Below are positions 1-11,985 of a stretch of 64,000 nt of DNA, piece by piece. Positions within the stretch are counted from its first letter, which is position 1. Each line of letters begins with the position of its first letter. The DNA comes from Cristatella mucedo. Its lineage: Eukaryota > Bryozoa > Phylactolaemata > Cristatellidae. The translations under genes and the position numbers were made by a program. The notes beneath the pieces are model-generated. The model saw only the letters and a list, made by a program, of their open reading frames with translations. It was not told the origin of the DNA and ran no database searches. The stretch lies in NCBI GenBank assembly GCA_009760855.2, contig WPIO01000020.1, positions 3,111,501 to 3,175,500 on the forward strand, written 5' to 3'.

Positions 1-660
1 GATGTTCTCGCTTTAATTAGTGGAGATTCAAACAATAAGATTAAGCCAGCGACTCTGACACCCGATTCTGGTCCTGCGAAAACTTGCCGATCACGAGACA
101 GATTCGGACAGCCGTTCCCAATCACACTTACCATCAGCTGCATGTCGGCCGCAGTAGGGCGTGTCTGGGCTCTCAATGCGTTGTGCTGGTCAACAATAGC
201 TTTCGCGAGGCTGCTCGACACACCTGAAACACAAGCCGTGGAGAAAGAGCTAAACTAAAGCATCGCTTGCCCTAAGGGGGAGGGGCGACTGCCAGCTGAA
301 GCGCTTAGGCACTAGAAAGAACTTGTATTGCTCAGACAGCCTTTCTCAGGGACTGAAAGATAATTCTCTTGCACAGTGGTGCGGTCAGTAACAGTGCGCA
401 AAACTTCCAAGAGCTCGGCAAGGATGCACCGCGATAGTCCCGAGAAAATCGACCCGCCGAGCGAAGGGTCCGAGGAAGACCTTCAATTTATGATGCAGCT
501 ATGGTCAGTTGAGCTACTAAATAGATGCTGCTAAAATCGGACCACGCTACACAGTCACACCGTGGCTCAGTGACATTTATAACCCTCCATTACGTTATGA
601 CGACGCAGGATTTCAGCCAGTGGGCTGAGCTACGATCTCAATGGTTCGGCTATGTTTGTT
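1..660. other. No recognised feature
   Basis: Mixed-composition intergenic DNA; no repeat family, exon or RNA gene recognised. Confidence 0.5.
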
Positions 661-667
661 GGGTAGA

Positions 668-829
668 CGTGATGGCACATTAGGTAAGGCGGTTGCTTTT
701 CACGACCTCGGTTCCGATGTCGTAGGTTCGAATCCTCCGGTTGGGTGATTCTGCATCGCCGCTGCAAGAGGTGGTGATAGTCGTAAAGGGCCTTCTGTCA
801 CTATACAAAGGAGGCTGCTAAATCAGCAA
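668..829 (+). mobile_element. SINE-1 (tRNA-related)
   Basis: Head CGTGATGGCACATTAGGTA (A-box like), GTAGGTTCGAATCCTCC (B-box like), body, and end GAGGCTGCTAAATCAGC. The anticodon arm region is a palindromic Pur/Pyr stretch (CACGACCTCG...), so it is not a functional tRNA. Confidence 0.75.
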
Positions 830-1307
830 GTATTTTTAAGCTGCGATTTAAGTCAAATGTATATCGAAAGTGAGGTCAGATGTGATGTGCTAATCTTAGG
901 TCTGCACACCGAGTGCAGTGCCACGTATTTCGAAGAGTTCTCCCGTTTAGCTAGCTCGTGCTGCTTTTTTTGTAATGCCAGCTCGGTACTTACTGACATC
1001 GTCCGATACTGGGCAATTTATAAAGACAAGACCAAAAACATACTCCGTAAAAGTGTCTGTTAAGATGTGCGAGGCTTATAAATAATATTGCCCTTGATAT
1101 ATCTGTGATAAAGACAAGCCCTGATAAAGAAAGAACCTTATTTCTCATGCGAACACTTCAAGAGATCTCTTGGTGCTAAGGTTAACAACAACAGCTGACT
1201 AGATAGAATTTCCTATACAGTATTACATGTGGGAAATATAATTTTTTTAAATATATAATTAGACTATTTTTATTGGCTGGAAAAGGAAAGAAAAGAAAGC
1301 CAAAGAG

Positions 1308-1385
1308 CAAATGTAAAGTGCCTTCAAAGAGATTAGGTTCTCTGAGCGAGCTATACAAATATATTATTATCATTACTATTACTTT
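1308..1385 (+). mobile_element. LINE-B/SINE-2 type 3' tail
   Basis: AAATGTAAAGTGCCTTCAAA, AGATTAGGTTCTCTGAGCG, GCTATACAAAT and a TTATTATC tail. Too short to tell LINE-B from SINE-2. Confidence 0.5.
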
Positions 1386-1480
1386 TACTATAATCACAGA
1401 GTTTCTTATCCCAAGAATTTTAAAGGAACAGAGTTAATACTCAATCAGCTGCTAATTCTGCATTGTTGCAACCGCTGAAC

Positions 1481-1800
1481 TTCCCGGAGCGTTCCTCGCA
1501 TCATGTATCGACACGTTCCTTCATCCAATGCCTCAGTACCACAATGTCCACGAGCTTCCCGTTCTCACTCCTCCCGCACACGGATCAGCCATCTTCACGA
1601 GAGAGCAGAAGTCATGCAACGAAGAAGATATTGCAGATTCAGATTCCAATTTCTCAAATGCGGCTGAGAAATAGAAAGCTTTACCTTCCCAACCAGAAAG
1701 ACCTCATCAATATGATAAACAACTTTGGTTTCTTACCAAGTCCAATACTTCGCTTTTTACATCTAGGCTCATGTAGTAAAACTTTTTTGAAGAAAGTATG
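1481..1800 (+). repeat. Unidentified dispersed repeat, copy 1
   Basis: Shares GGATCAGCCATCTTCA, GAAGATATTGCAGAT, GATTCCAATTTC and CATCTAGGCTCA with the segment at 8230-8545 in the same order. Frames are broken here; see copy 2. Confidence 0.6.
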
Positions 1801-2880
1801 AAAGCAGCAGAACGTGTGGCGTGTTGCCGAATTTTTCCTACTTAAAAAAAATCGGGTACATTATGATTCACTCTCTATTCTTTCTGACACATTGTGAATC
1901 CCAAGACGCGAATTTGCCATTCTCTCATCGGCAATAGGTAACCACTGTTATGGTCACAACAGTAAAGTTAGTAGGAGATACTGGCCATTTTCACTACTTC
2001 TTACGCGTAAGAAATTTGAGATGACACTTTCTTTCAAGACACAAAAAATTGTCACATAGTGAATTTGAGAGAATAATTCGCGCCAACCAGCGACAACTTC
2101 AGCATTTAAACAATCTTCAGCCCCTTGAAGGCCTTGCTGGCATTTTTCACCGAAGTCATTGGCTTATGACTTATTCATAGATATAGCATGTTCAAAAACT
2201 CGTGGGGTACGTCAGTTCTTTCGTATTTGGCACGTCTTTCTGAGATCATATGTCAGCCTAAGGCAACATAATCAAGGTAAGCAGAAAGGCAACTTTTCAT
2301 TACGTAATATCCAGTAAAGCTCTGTTAACTTAAGAAATTGTTTCTCTTCTAGCCACCGACCTTGGTATGGGCATTTTACTAGCTCTCGTGGTTTTCGCGT
2401 GCGAAATAAGCGAAAGTACGAACAATGCCACCTGCTCGCTACCATAAGGCACCCTAATACATCAGAGCTAATGGGATTAATCAAAGCATTATTGTCACGT
2501 TTTAGTTGTAAAGCATTATTTGGACGTAAATTTATAGAAACTCTCTGGTAGACGTGCAAGCAAAAGATGGTACTAAGCGGCCTCGGAAGGGAGGCATTGC
2601 TGGCAAAGGGCTTCTAGTACGCTTCAAGACACGCTCTTTGTCATAGCGTCCTCGCAAGAGTTATTCTGCCTTGCCTGCGGATTACATACAATACCTCGTG
2701 GTTCTCGTGAATAGCTCGAGCGGGCCAGGCACGCGGTGTGCCCTGCCCACACAGCATACTTGGGGTCTAGGCACTCGGCAGCACGAGTAGTCCCAACAAA
2801 TAACGCTGCCTGAAAATAAATGCACAGGATTCGCTAGCTGCATGTGTCATATTGTCATATTCAAAGCAATACGATTGAGT
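1801..2880. other. No recognised feature
   Basis: Short open frames only, none resembling a known protein; no family repeat recognised. Confidence 0.5.
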
Positions 2881-3370
2881 CGCCCTCTCCTTCTCTCTCG
2901 CTCTCTCATTCTCTCTCTCGCTCTCTCTTTCTCTCTCGCCCTCTCCTTCTCTCTCGCCCTCTCCTTCTCTCTCTCGCCCTCTCCTTCTCTCTCGCCCTCT
3001 CCTTCTCTCTCGCCCTCTCCTTCTCTCTCGCTCTCTCATTCTCTCTCTCGCTCTCTCTTTCTCTCTCGCCCTCTCCTTCTCTCTCGCCCTCTCCTTCTCT
3101 CTCTCGCCCTCTCCTTCTCTCTCGCCCTCTCCTTCTCTCTCGCCCTCTCCTTCTCTCTCGCCCCCTCCTTCTCTCTCGCCCTCTCCTCCTCTCTCGCCCT
3201 CTCCTTCTCTCTCGCCCTCTCCTTCTCTCTCGCCATCTCCTTCTCTCTCTCGCCCTCTCCTTCTCTCTCTCGCCCTCTCCTTCTCTCTTTCGCCCTCTCC
3301 TTCTCTCTCGCCCTCTCATTCTCTCTCGCCCTCTCCTTCTCTCTCGCCCTCTCCTTCTCTCTCGCTCTCT
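2881..3370. repeat. CT-rich minisatellite, about 18-bp unit
   Basis: Tandem copies of CTCTCTCGCCCTCTCCTT with small variants, including a higher-order repeat (the CTCATT/CTCGCTCTC block recurs about 120 bp apart). It contains no stop codons in several frames on either strand, so the long open frames here are artefacts. Confidence 0.95.
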
Positions 3371-4920
3371 CACGCTACTCTAAGGATGAGGAGTTCGCAA
3401 GAGCGCCAACCGCCGGGTATGCAGATTATTACTCCGGCCAAAGCAAATGAGCTTTCATTTCCCAATATAACTGAATGGACATGGCGAGCGCATAAAGTAA
3501 GAAATGACTAAACTATGCGGGAAACACGAAACACCCGTCGTGGCACTGCTTATGCAATAGTGGCCTCGCAACGTGTGGCAATAGATTATGACATCTCCGG
3601 CACAGTCATTATTTCTAAAGAATTGCTAATAGTTATGATAAAGAGAAAACGTCAGAAGAAATAGAAGCGGTCCGCTTAAAGATGGTTCTGTCTGAAAAGG
3701 CGTTCCGGACTCGCTAGTCCGCGCCGCTGTGTGCGGAATTACCCCTAAGTACATATGCTGACCGTCCGTCGAAGCCGGTGATTAGCTAAATCGCAGCGAC
3801 CGGTACTAGTGGCGAGTTATGAACCCAGATTAGGTTTAAAAATATCGGGTCAATGAAGGCTGCAAGAAATTATGAATAAGGAATTGCAAGTCATGAATTA
3901 TTTCGCTTAAAATTAAAATGTTTCGTCCCTTTGATTTCAATGGATCATTAAGCACTTCGTCCGTTAAGGATGATGGGCGCCAATCATTCACACAAGCCTG
4001 TCCCCCCATCGAAATCTCGCCTCCGGCTTCTCCAGCTGAATGAGCCTTTAGTGTCACCGTATCTTCTGCTGCCTGCAGTCTCGCCATCCTTTGTACCTAA
4101 CGCTTAAACCCTAAATAGTAGCAAGAGCAGTCGAGTACTTTCTCACTTTTAATCCGGACTATTCAAAATTGAAATTAGTAGCTCGTTGAAGTTCTCCATT
4201 GTTACGGAACGGACGGACGTACACTGGTTGTCGTAGGACATGGCAATGCAGTAGTACTTTACAAAATTAACTCCCGGGCCTTACCGAAGACGCTATCTCG
4301 ACTAGTACTTTTTGAGTCTTGAGGTAATTTGATTTCACATAAATACATTTTGGGTATTACCCTAATAATTTCGCGAACCTTGGGCTCCGAGTTTACCCTG
4401 CTGTCGAAAGTTTTGAGTTAAATTCATTAAAATTATGTACTATTAAATATATCATCGGCAGTTTTTAAATTGTACAAATGCTGTTATGTGAGGGTAACCT
4501 TGAAGAGTCTTTGAAAGAAATTCCTCATGGTGATCTTTTACAAAATTCAACCGCATGCTTTGTTACACAGTTCTCAACAGCCGAATTAATGATTTTATGA
4601 CACTGCTGCTATGAGTGAGACTGCAGACTGACAGATCGTACAAAATACGCTGCTTTTTAATACATACGTGGGTGTGGTTTGCGTGGGTGCATTTGCATTT
4701 GAAGTTCAACGTAACAATAAGGAGTAAGTAGCTATTACTCTGCAGAATCTTGTATACCACGCGCTCAAAGTCTAAGTCATTCAGGGCACGTTCAGTGTCC
4801 GGAAGCTTTCATCTCAAACAAAAAAGCGGGTTCCACAGCTGAATTCGGAGGACAGTCCAAGCAGTAGCAAAATACGCACTGGAAAAGAGCCCGAACCGGC
4901 AGCAGAAGAAAATTTATATA
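3371..4920. other. No recognised feature
   Basis: Intergenic, becoming AT-rich toward the Tigger-like element; nothing further seen. Confidence 0.5.
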
Positions 4921-5598
4921 CAGTCGTCCGTCGTTATAACGGTTAATCAGTTCCAGAATCTACCGTGATAATTGAATTTCTGCGAAGTAGGATTCTTTAT
5001 TTATAAATCAAATATTTTCGTAGTTAGAGCATGGAAGACCCGTTTATAACCCTCCAAACTCGGTCTTTAACATTATTAGGGCCCTCTGGACATGAAATAA
5101 CACCCCTTTAGTCACCATTACACTCGTATTACCAAATATTTTACACACAATAAGAGAAAATAAGACATATTAGAGGTTAAAAACATCGTATTGTCATTAT
5201 TGCACATTTTATTGCACATACATAGTTCTTACTCACAAACATCAAGCTATAAAAATAGTGCGTTTGGTAATGAAGCGATTAAGATGAAGAGATGTACAGA
5301 ATGGCAAAAAAGAGCTTGAGAGGTTGCGGCTCCTGTGAAGGCCCAACTTCAGTAGAGAAATCTTCAGGTGGTACAGAATCTTCAAAAGGTGCGTCATCGT
5401 CGTCTTCTTCCGCACTCCATAAGTACAGTAACTTTAATTTTAATTGTAATGCAAGGGTGTATAATTGACTTAAACTAGCGCTCGCTGTATCATTTTCATC
5501 ATCTTGATCAACCTTTTTAATGAATATACGCGTATTTCAAAAAACCGCGATTGAGTGAAGCCGCGAAAGTAGAAGCACGAAGTGGCGAGAGACGACTG
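4921..5598. mobile_element. Tigger/pogo-like DNA transposon, internally deleted
   Basis: Flanked by TA on both sides. The left end begins CAGTCGTCCGTCG and the right end finishes GAGACGACTG, giving inverted CAGTCGTC termini as in Tigger elements. On the minus strand the interior (about 5300-5530) reads as an acidic stretch (YLWSAEEDDDDAPFEDS-type) resembling the C-terminal tail of Tigger transposases. The DDE catalytic domain is gone, so it cannot move by itself. Confidence 0.6.
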
Positions 5599-6306
5599 TA
5601 TTCTGTATTTGCATGGCGTCCTAAGAAAACGCGATCTCTATCCAGGTGCTTCACAATTGACTCAGTGCTCCACGACCCCGGTCGTGGAGCACATAATACA
5701 TGCATCGTGTACCGTAATATTAACGAGAGCTGTTACGAAAAGGCTTTTTAAGATATATGCTTTAAATTTCTTGTCAGACCATGGCTATCAAAGTGCTATG
5801 CATCCAAAAGTGATAGGTAGAGAAGCAGAGCTCGAGACCAAAGAATTATGGGGAATATAGCAAGTGTGTACCCCAGGGCCAGACCCAGACCTTCATAGAG
5901 ATGGAGCACTAATCAGAGTTTCACATACATCATTGCTCACAAGGTCACGGAAATATTCACTCGTCATTCATATTTGAAATTGGATTTCATAATGTACGCC
6001 TTAGCCAGTTTGTTCCTACCGGGTGAGAGCCTTGGAGTGAGCCAAATGGTCGATTAAGGACTAGGACCTAAACTAGCTGTACGATCCGGCCGTAAAAACC
6101 AATACGTATCAGCGCCTCAGTGTCATACTGTGCGTTCCAAGTATTCCCAGGTCCGCCATGCAAGCTTCATTTTCCGGGAAGCCATCATAAAATATTGTAC
6201 CACCACATGAACGGAATGTAATCTTATAGATCTCGGTATGGTAGCTCCACAGAGCCGCAAAGACCAAGTCTGTGTTACACCACGGGAGAGTTTTCTACAG
6301 CAGGTC
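5599..6306. other. Intergenic, one short perfect palindrome
   Basis: Apart from a 13-bp inverted repeat (5665-5677 with 5680-5692, GTGCTCCACGACC), nothing is recognised. Confidence 0.5.
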
Positions 6307-6456
6307 GTAGCCCAGGGGTAAGGTGCTCGCTCTTTGCGACCCTGCGCTCGTACGCACATGCCTGCAGTGGGCGATCCTTTTTCGACCACTGCAGGCATGT
6401 GGTGCTAGTCGTGAGAGCTTTTCTGGCTCTATATAAACGAGGCTGTTAAATCAGCT
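6307..6456 (+). mobile_element. SINE-1, diverged variant
   Basis: GGTAAGGTGCTCGCTCTTTG, CAGTGGGCGATCC and AACGAGGCTGTTAAATCAGC. The B-box region is disrupted and a 16-bp inverted repeat brackets the GGGCGATCC motif. Confidence 0.6.
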
Positions 6457-6469
6457 TTAAACCTTTTTC

Positions 6470-6830
6470 GCCACTCAAAGCCTAAGTGGCCCTCGGTACG
6501 CATGTAGCCATCAGACTTCATCTCGTGCAACAAAGAGAAAGTGAAAAGCACAGCTGAGTCAGCATGGGCAGTCGAGGTGGTGAGCTGCATGGAAGAAGCA
6601 GCTCAGGACGGCTGGAAAGGATGCGCCACTGTCGGAAGTAGGGGGAGTGAATGCCGTTACGTACGAATCGTGGGGGCGAGCTGCACAGTCTAGGACCTGC
6701 AGAGCAAAAGCTTCTGTCGCCAACGGTCTTTAAGCGTAGGAATGGAACGGCTGATTTATTGACCTAGGTGCACCTGAGGGTACGCGGAGGATGAAACTGG
6801 TGCAGCAGTCAGCTAGTTATGAAGGAGCCA
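6470..6830 (-). mobile_element. Degenerate LINE-A 3' fragment
   Basis: The minus strand matches the LINE-A ORF end and 3' UTR: counterparts of the GCTCGCCCCCACGATTCGTACG and CAGTTTCATCC regions, at lower identity than other copies. Confidence 0.6.
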
Positions 6831-7492
6831 AGCCTCGTGAACCTAATTCTCTCCTCCGTCGAGCGAGAGCGACGAAGCAAGTTCGGTGGATTCCTTTACT
6901 TCTCTCCGAGTCGCGTCTAAAGGGCCATATAGCTTGGAGTCAGAGCCATTATCGGAAAGGACCGACATTCAGGAACGGAAATTATCGAAGGACTATTTGA
7001 AAGCACCGTTATCGGAAAGGACCGACTCATCGAATCCGACCGCTTTGGAACCGTTACCCAAGACGATCCCCCTGAGAGGTTTGCGACAACGAGGTTCCGC
7101 AAGGGCGGGCCAGTCGACGATGGAGGGAAGACATCGACTCGAGCAGCAGCCGGTAGGTAAACAGAATGAGCAGCAGCCAGTACCTAAAGCGAGTGTGCAT
7201 CAAGATTGACTCGAAGCTCTCCTTGTCATCGCCGTCAACCAGGCAAACAAGTGACGTCCCTACAACATGCTCGTCTTCGAGCAACCTCAACGTGGGCACC
7301 GCTTCGCCACGGGCTGCGGAAAGAGACGCCGGTAGGACAAGACGACTGTGCATTACGAGGGTGCTTTCTCTTGGCAACCACAGCCCTGCAGCCAGGGTGC
7401 ACTTTTGCCAAGGTCGTCCATCAGCCTTACGGATTTCCATCCCATCTGTCACTTTACATGGTCACAATGACTGTGGGCCTGCGATAGCTCTG
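6831..7492. other. Unidentified stretch with a direct repeat
   Basis: TTATCGGAAAGGACCGAC occurs at about 6949 and again about 60 bp later. Several short frames overlap but none is recognisable. Possibly a decayed element. Confidence 0.4.
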
Positions 7493-7630
7493 GATGTAAG
7501 ACGCTTGCCCTTCACGACCGAGGTCGTGAGTTCGAATCATGCAGTGGGCGATCCTTTACTGCCAACAGCAAGCGGTGGTGGTAGCCGTTTAGGCTCTTCA
7601 GCGGTATACAAATGAGGCTCTTAAATCAGC
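7493..7630 (+). mobile_element. SINE-1, head truncated
   Basis: TTCACGACCGAGGTCGTGAG, TTCGAATCATGCAGTGGGCG and ATGAGGCTCTTAAATCAGC. Confidence 0.68.
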
Positions 7631-7639
7631 TCATATTTA

Positions 7640-8229
7640 TATATTAATGACTAAATGGCTATTACGCTTAGGAGCATTCTAAAGTGCACTCAAAGCCCTT
7701 CCCGCTTTCGGCATAGGGTAGCTAAAAGAATCCATCTCACGAAACGAAGACAGCGTGAGAAGCTTCTGCTGCAAAACGCTTAGGCTCACATTATTCTTAT
7801 GCGAACGTTTCGACCGCTCGGATGCTGCAGCACCTATGCTGCTTGGATGTGGCCTAAAGATGAAGACGATCGTTAAGATGAGGCCTACAGACCATACGTC
7901 GGCATGGCTGTCGGGCATCAGAACAAGCCCTGGGCACCATCAGTTTAAATGCAAACGCTGCAAGAGAACTCTTAGAGAGAGCCAAGTGTAACAGTATCTG
8001 ATAGCTCGATGGCATTTCTTGCTCAATATTAGATAATGTACGAGACGTCGATTTTAATTTACAGAACTCTGCTATATTTGCAGGCTAGAGGAAAGCTGAG
8101 GAAAGAGAGTTTTTGAAGTTTGAGAGCCACGAAGTTTGCGATACCAGGAGTTTGGCGGTAAATTACTGACTCCCTCAAACAAGTGCAACTTTTGCATGGT
8201 GGATCCATCGAAACCAGTCAAACTGGCAA
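7640..8229. other. No recognised feature
   Basis: No exon, RNA gene or repeat family recognised between the SINE-1 and the unidentified repeat copy. Confidence 0.45.
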
Positions 8230-8545
8230 GAGTGCGCCTCTCATCGTGTATCCACACATTCCTCCATTCGTCGCTCAAGTAAAAAACGGCCCTGAGCTCT
8301 CGGCCTCCACCCCTACAGAGAGGGATCAGCCATCTTCAGGAAAGAACAGCAACTCAGACAGTGAGGAAGATATTGCAGATAAAGATTCCAATTTCACAGA
8401 TGCAGCTGAGGGGAAAAGCCTTGCTCCTTCAACTAGAAAGACCCCAACTATCTGATCAGAGACGTCGGTCTTACCAAGTTTAATTCTGATCCTCTGACAT
8501 CTAGGCTCAAGGAGTAGACTTTACTAGAGTGAAAAAGAAAGAAAC
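8230..8545 (+). repeat. Unidentified dispersed repeat, copy 2 (possible old transposon ORF)
   Basis: Collinear with 1481-1800. One plus-strand frame (8183-8455) reads as an acidic Ser/Asp-rich stretch, DSEEDIADKDSNFTDAAEG, which looks like the N-terminus of some transposases or of a domesticated gene. I do not recognise the family. Confidence 0.55.
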
Positions 8546-9435
8546 GGATCAGAGAAAATGTGATACATTTTTTCAAGCATCTTCAGTTAGCAAAGTGGGC
8601 TGTGCTTTTGCAGCAATTTTCCAATCTACTCGAGGCATTATAGATCTCCTGAAACTTGCGTGAATGACATCTATTCATTAACAGTTCATCCAGGAGCCTT
8701 ACAACCGTGCTGCTCCATAACAGAAACAAGTGCCCACGTCTCCCCATGGCTCACTCTGTGCATCTCAAAGTGGACTATGGTATTTCCAAACGTTAAAAAT
8801 CACTTCCCTTGTCACAAAAGCAAAAGTGTTACGGAATACTGGCCATTGTTTATAATACTGAGGCATAAGCAATTAGGAAATAATACTTAACACACGGTAT
8901 ACAAATTATGTAACACAGCGTTATTTGTATGGCATGCTATGTCAGATGGCCAAAAAGGGGAAACCAGCTTGAATTGAAAGATATTCCCAAATTGCTCTGC
9001 GATATGAAGAAAGCAATTATAGGCATTATCTTCATACGAAATCACAGTTAAATGGGAAAACAGCATCTGTAGTACCGGCAGCATTCAACCATTACATTGC
9101 CTAGAGTCAATTAACCACATTGGGAAGAAATCAGGTCTCCAGTCGGTTTGCCAAGTTATCTAGACAGGAAAAAATAGACCAGGTGAGTCACACTTCAGAC
9201 AACTACCAGTCGCTGTCACTCAAGGTCAAAGTTTTGCCCTGCCCAGTTGAAATTTCCGGAGACTGGTCTGCACCTTATGTTAAAAAAGTGAAAGTATCTA
9301 GCATCTAAATAAAGGCTAAATAAAACAGACAGGCAATGCTTTCACAAACAGCTCAGGAGCCGGGTCACCTGGAACGATGTGCACAGGTCGGAGCAGCTTT
9401 GGGCCAACATCTGCTGAGCGACCGCAGCATACTCA
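8546..9435. other. No recognised feature
   Basis: No exon or repeat family recognised. Confidence 0.45.
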
Positions 9436-9655
9436 ATAATATAATAACAATACACTTAATGTAGCGCCCTCAGAGAGCTCAATCTCTTTCTAGGCGCTTT
9501 ACATTTGCTGCAAAGGAAACGCGATCGAATGGTGAGTGGCATCAAGCTTGATAAACAACATGAATTACATGGTTAGGGGTGACATATATATACAAATGAA
9601 AATGAATTATATGGGCAGCTTCCGGAATTAGAAGGGAGCGGGAGTTTTCTGATGC
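9436..9655 (-). mobile_element. LINE-B 3' UTR
   Basis: Minus-strand tail (GCGCCTAGAAAGAGATTGAG) and 3' UTR, including the CATGGTTAGGGGTGACAT block. Confidence 0.68.
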
Positions 9656-10214
9656 TTGGCCAAACCCCGTCCAACAGCATTAGCCAAACCTTGAAAAAAT
9701 CCCGGCTCAGCCCTCGTGGCTGAACTCCTAGGCTTCCTCATCATCCTCAGCTTTTCTTTCCCTCATTCCACGCTCTAACCGACGTGTCCCCGTCGAAACT
9801 GTTCGAAAAACAAGAAAGTTCAAGGACAAATGCGACGATCGTCCACGCCTCGATCCGAGCTCGCCCTCGCATCGAGCAGCGAGTCCGTTGTCACGTGATT
9901 AGCCGCTGCCTCTTGTGAATAGACTGCATCGAAGCTTTGCACGGATATGCAAAATTTACCGCTACGACATTTGCGAAGGCTAAGTCAAGCAAAAACTGTG
10001 CCTTCGCGGCATTGCAGACCTTGAAAACAGAACTGTCATTTGCCATGCTAATCTTAAGTATTGTAGCCGGTACTAAAGTGAAGTCGAGTAATAATCCTTC
10101 TCTAATTCAAACGAATAAATGTAAAAATCTACCATTGGCAACTAGGATGGCCATAGTACCTCTGTGGATCTGAAATAAGATGCGACTTGTCTATGGATCT
10201 ACGTACCTCTACCA
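9656..10214. other. No recognised feature
   Basis: No exon or repeat family recognised. Confidence 0.45.
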
Positions 10215-10310
10215 ATCAATTGCATTTCACTTTACAGCAAATGTAAAGCGCCTAGAGAGAGATTGAGTTCTCTGAGGGCGCTTTATCAAGTGAATTATTA
10301 TTATTATTAT
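10215..10310 (+). mobile_element. LINE-B extreme 3' end
   Basis: TTGCATTTCACTTTACAGC, AAATGTAAAGCGCCTAGAG and the tail with TTATTATTATT. Only the last 95 bp or so are present. Confidence 0.68.
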
Positions 10311-10339
10311 CCAAAGGCGGAAGGAGGGCAATACCTCCA

Positions 10340-10545
10340 TGCTACGTCACTTCCTCGACTGCCCTGCTGACTCAGCCACGCTGCTCCCTCTCTTGGTTGA
10401 GTGAGATGAAGTCTGTTTGCTAATGCATGCATGCTGAAAGCCGCGTTGGTTGCAAGTGGGCTACAACTCTTATACGTAACACCCAATTAGTCTTTGTGAC
10501 TTTGAGGAGTTATAGCGGAAATATTAATACACTACGTTACAAAGC
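10340..10545 (+). mobile_element. LINE-A 3' UTR fragment
   Basis: TTGAGTGAGATGAAGTCTG, GCTGAAAGCCGCGTTGG, GTAACACCCAATTAGTC, then a CTACGTTAC tail. Confidence 0.62.
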
Positions 10546-11873
10546 GATCAATGCGTTGAATAGATCATATCCTGAACTTACCAAGAGGATGCTTGTCGGT
10601 AACATGACGACCTTGAGCTACGATGAGCCGGAGTTATTGACCTTTAGAGCACTTAGTGACAGCACTAATTTGCTACAAAGGAAACAGCGTTTTACGTCAT
10701 CCACTTACATGTCTTTTTCAGTGTCAGCGAACTGCAGGCTGACGGTGCGGCATCACCAACAGAAACTCCAATCGGCAATTACAATGAAGTAATTAGACAG
10801 CTTAAACAATCTTTGCACTAGGCGGCGCCTGCCAATTCAAGCATGAAATCAAATTGTTGAGGCGGCCCACAGTAGTTCTCTCGTTGGCAGAGGCTTAGCG
10901 AAACGCTTCTCATATATTAGCCTCGATTAGACCTCAAATGACCAAAATAGCTACACATTCTTAAAAATTATAGACTAAACCTAAACCTGGCAAGCTACGA
11001 GCATGCAGCGGCCAAGCTACGCAGGAAGTGGTATGCAACTACTCTGTGACCGAATCACTTCACCGCATGTCCGAAGCACGAAAGATTGCGTTGAATCCCC
11101 CCTCTTTATTTTTTAAAGAGAATGACAGTTTTTAGTAATAAGGTCACCGGATGCACTAGTTTTCAGACTCAGCAATTGAGTTATCTGGTCATCGTGCAAG
11201 CCGCGATGACGGTTTAACGTAATTTACAAAAATAGATAGCTAAATGTTTCGCTGAATCTATAAAGCGCTGAAAACCCCAACGTAGTTAGAAGGAAAGAAT
11301 AATATCCCACTTTTCATCTGTAGCTGAACCTGCGATTAATGATAGCGTCATACCAATTCATGCCTGTCGATGAAGCACCAAAACAATAATAACTATCAAA
11401 TAGATAGCTAATTAAATAAAGATAACATGTATATTAATAAAAACTATAAGGAGACTATAATCTAGACATTGCAACAAAAATGTCATATCGCAGTACGTGA
11501 TAATGTGGCGATAACACGAATGCGTCATTTATATAGTGCCTGCAGAGACACTCATCCCAATTCAGGCGTTTTACAACTTAACTGCACGAAAATCAATAAC
11601 CATGGGTTAGTGACGTGCATTAGTATGACGCATGCCGAAGCAAGCATTCTAGAGCAAACATGAAATGAATATACTCGTAGGCACCGGTTAGTACGACCTG
11701 TGCTTAGTAAAATGCAACGAAGCATGCACACATGCACAGGTACGCTATCAAAGCACAACAGAACAAACAACAGACAAGTTCACTGAAGCAAAGAGAAACC
11801 TGACCGGAACAGACAAGTCTTCAGCTGAGACTTATGTGAGATTCTAATAAATCGTGAAGTAATTCAGCCCAGG
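10546..11873. other. No recognised feature
   Basis: AT-leaning intergenic DNA with only short unassignable frames. Confidence 0.5.
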
Positions 11874-11985
11874 GTCGTGATGCACGACCTTGACACACGA
11901 GGTCGTGGGCTCGAATCCTGCAGCAGGCACCCTTTAATTGCTCTCTGCAAGCATGCCGGTAAGAGCAGCTAAGGCTCCCCTGCCA
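11874..11985 (+). mobile_element. SINE-1 fragment
   Basis: CGAGGTCGTGGGCTCGAATC, TGCAGCAGGCACCCTTTAAT and a diverged body. The 3' end is missing. Confidence 0.5.

Noticed and set aside
2881-3370. CRISPR array
   Set aside because: Regular short units without unique spacers in a eukaryotic genome; a minisatellite.
2842-3450. Long frames over the CT-rich minisatellite
   Set aside because: Repeat lacks stops on both strands; no start context, splice sites or similarity.
9120-9200. Possible 43-bp exon (SRFAKLSRQEKIDQ with a GTGAGT donor)
   Set aside because: Weak acceptor, no partner exon or recognisable family nearby.
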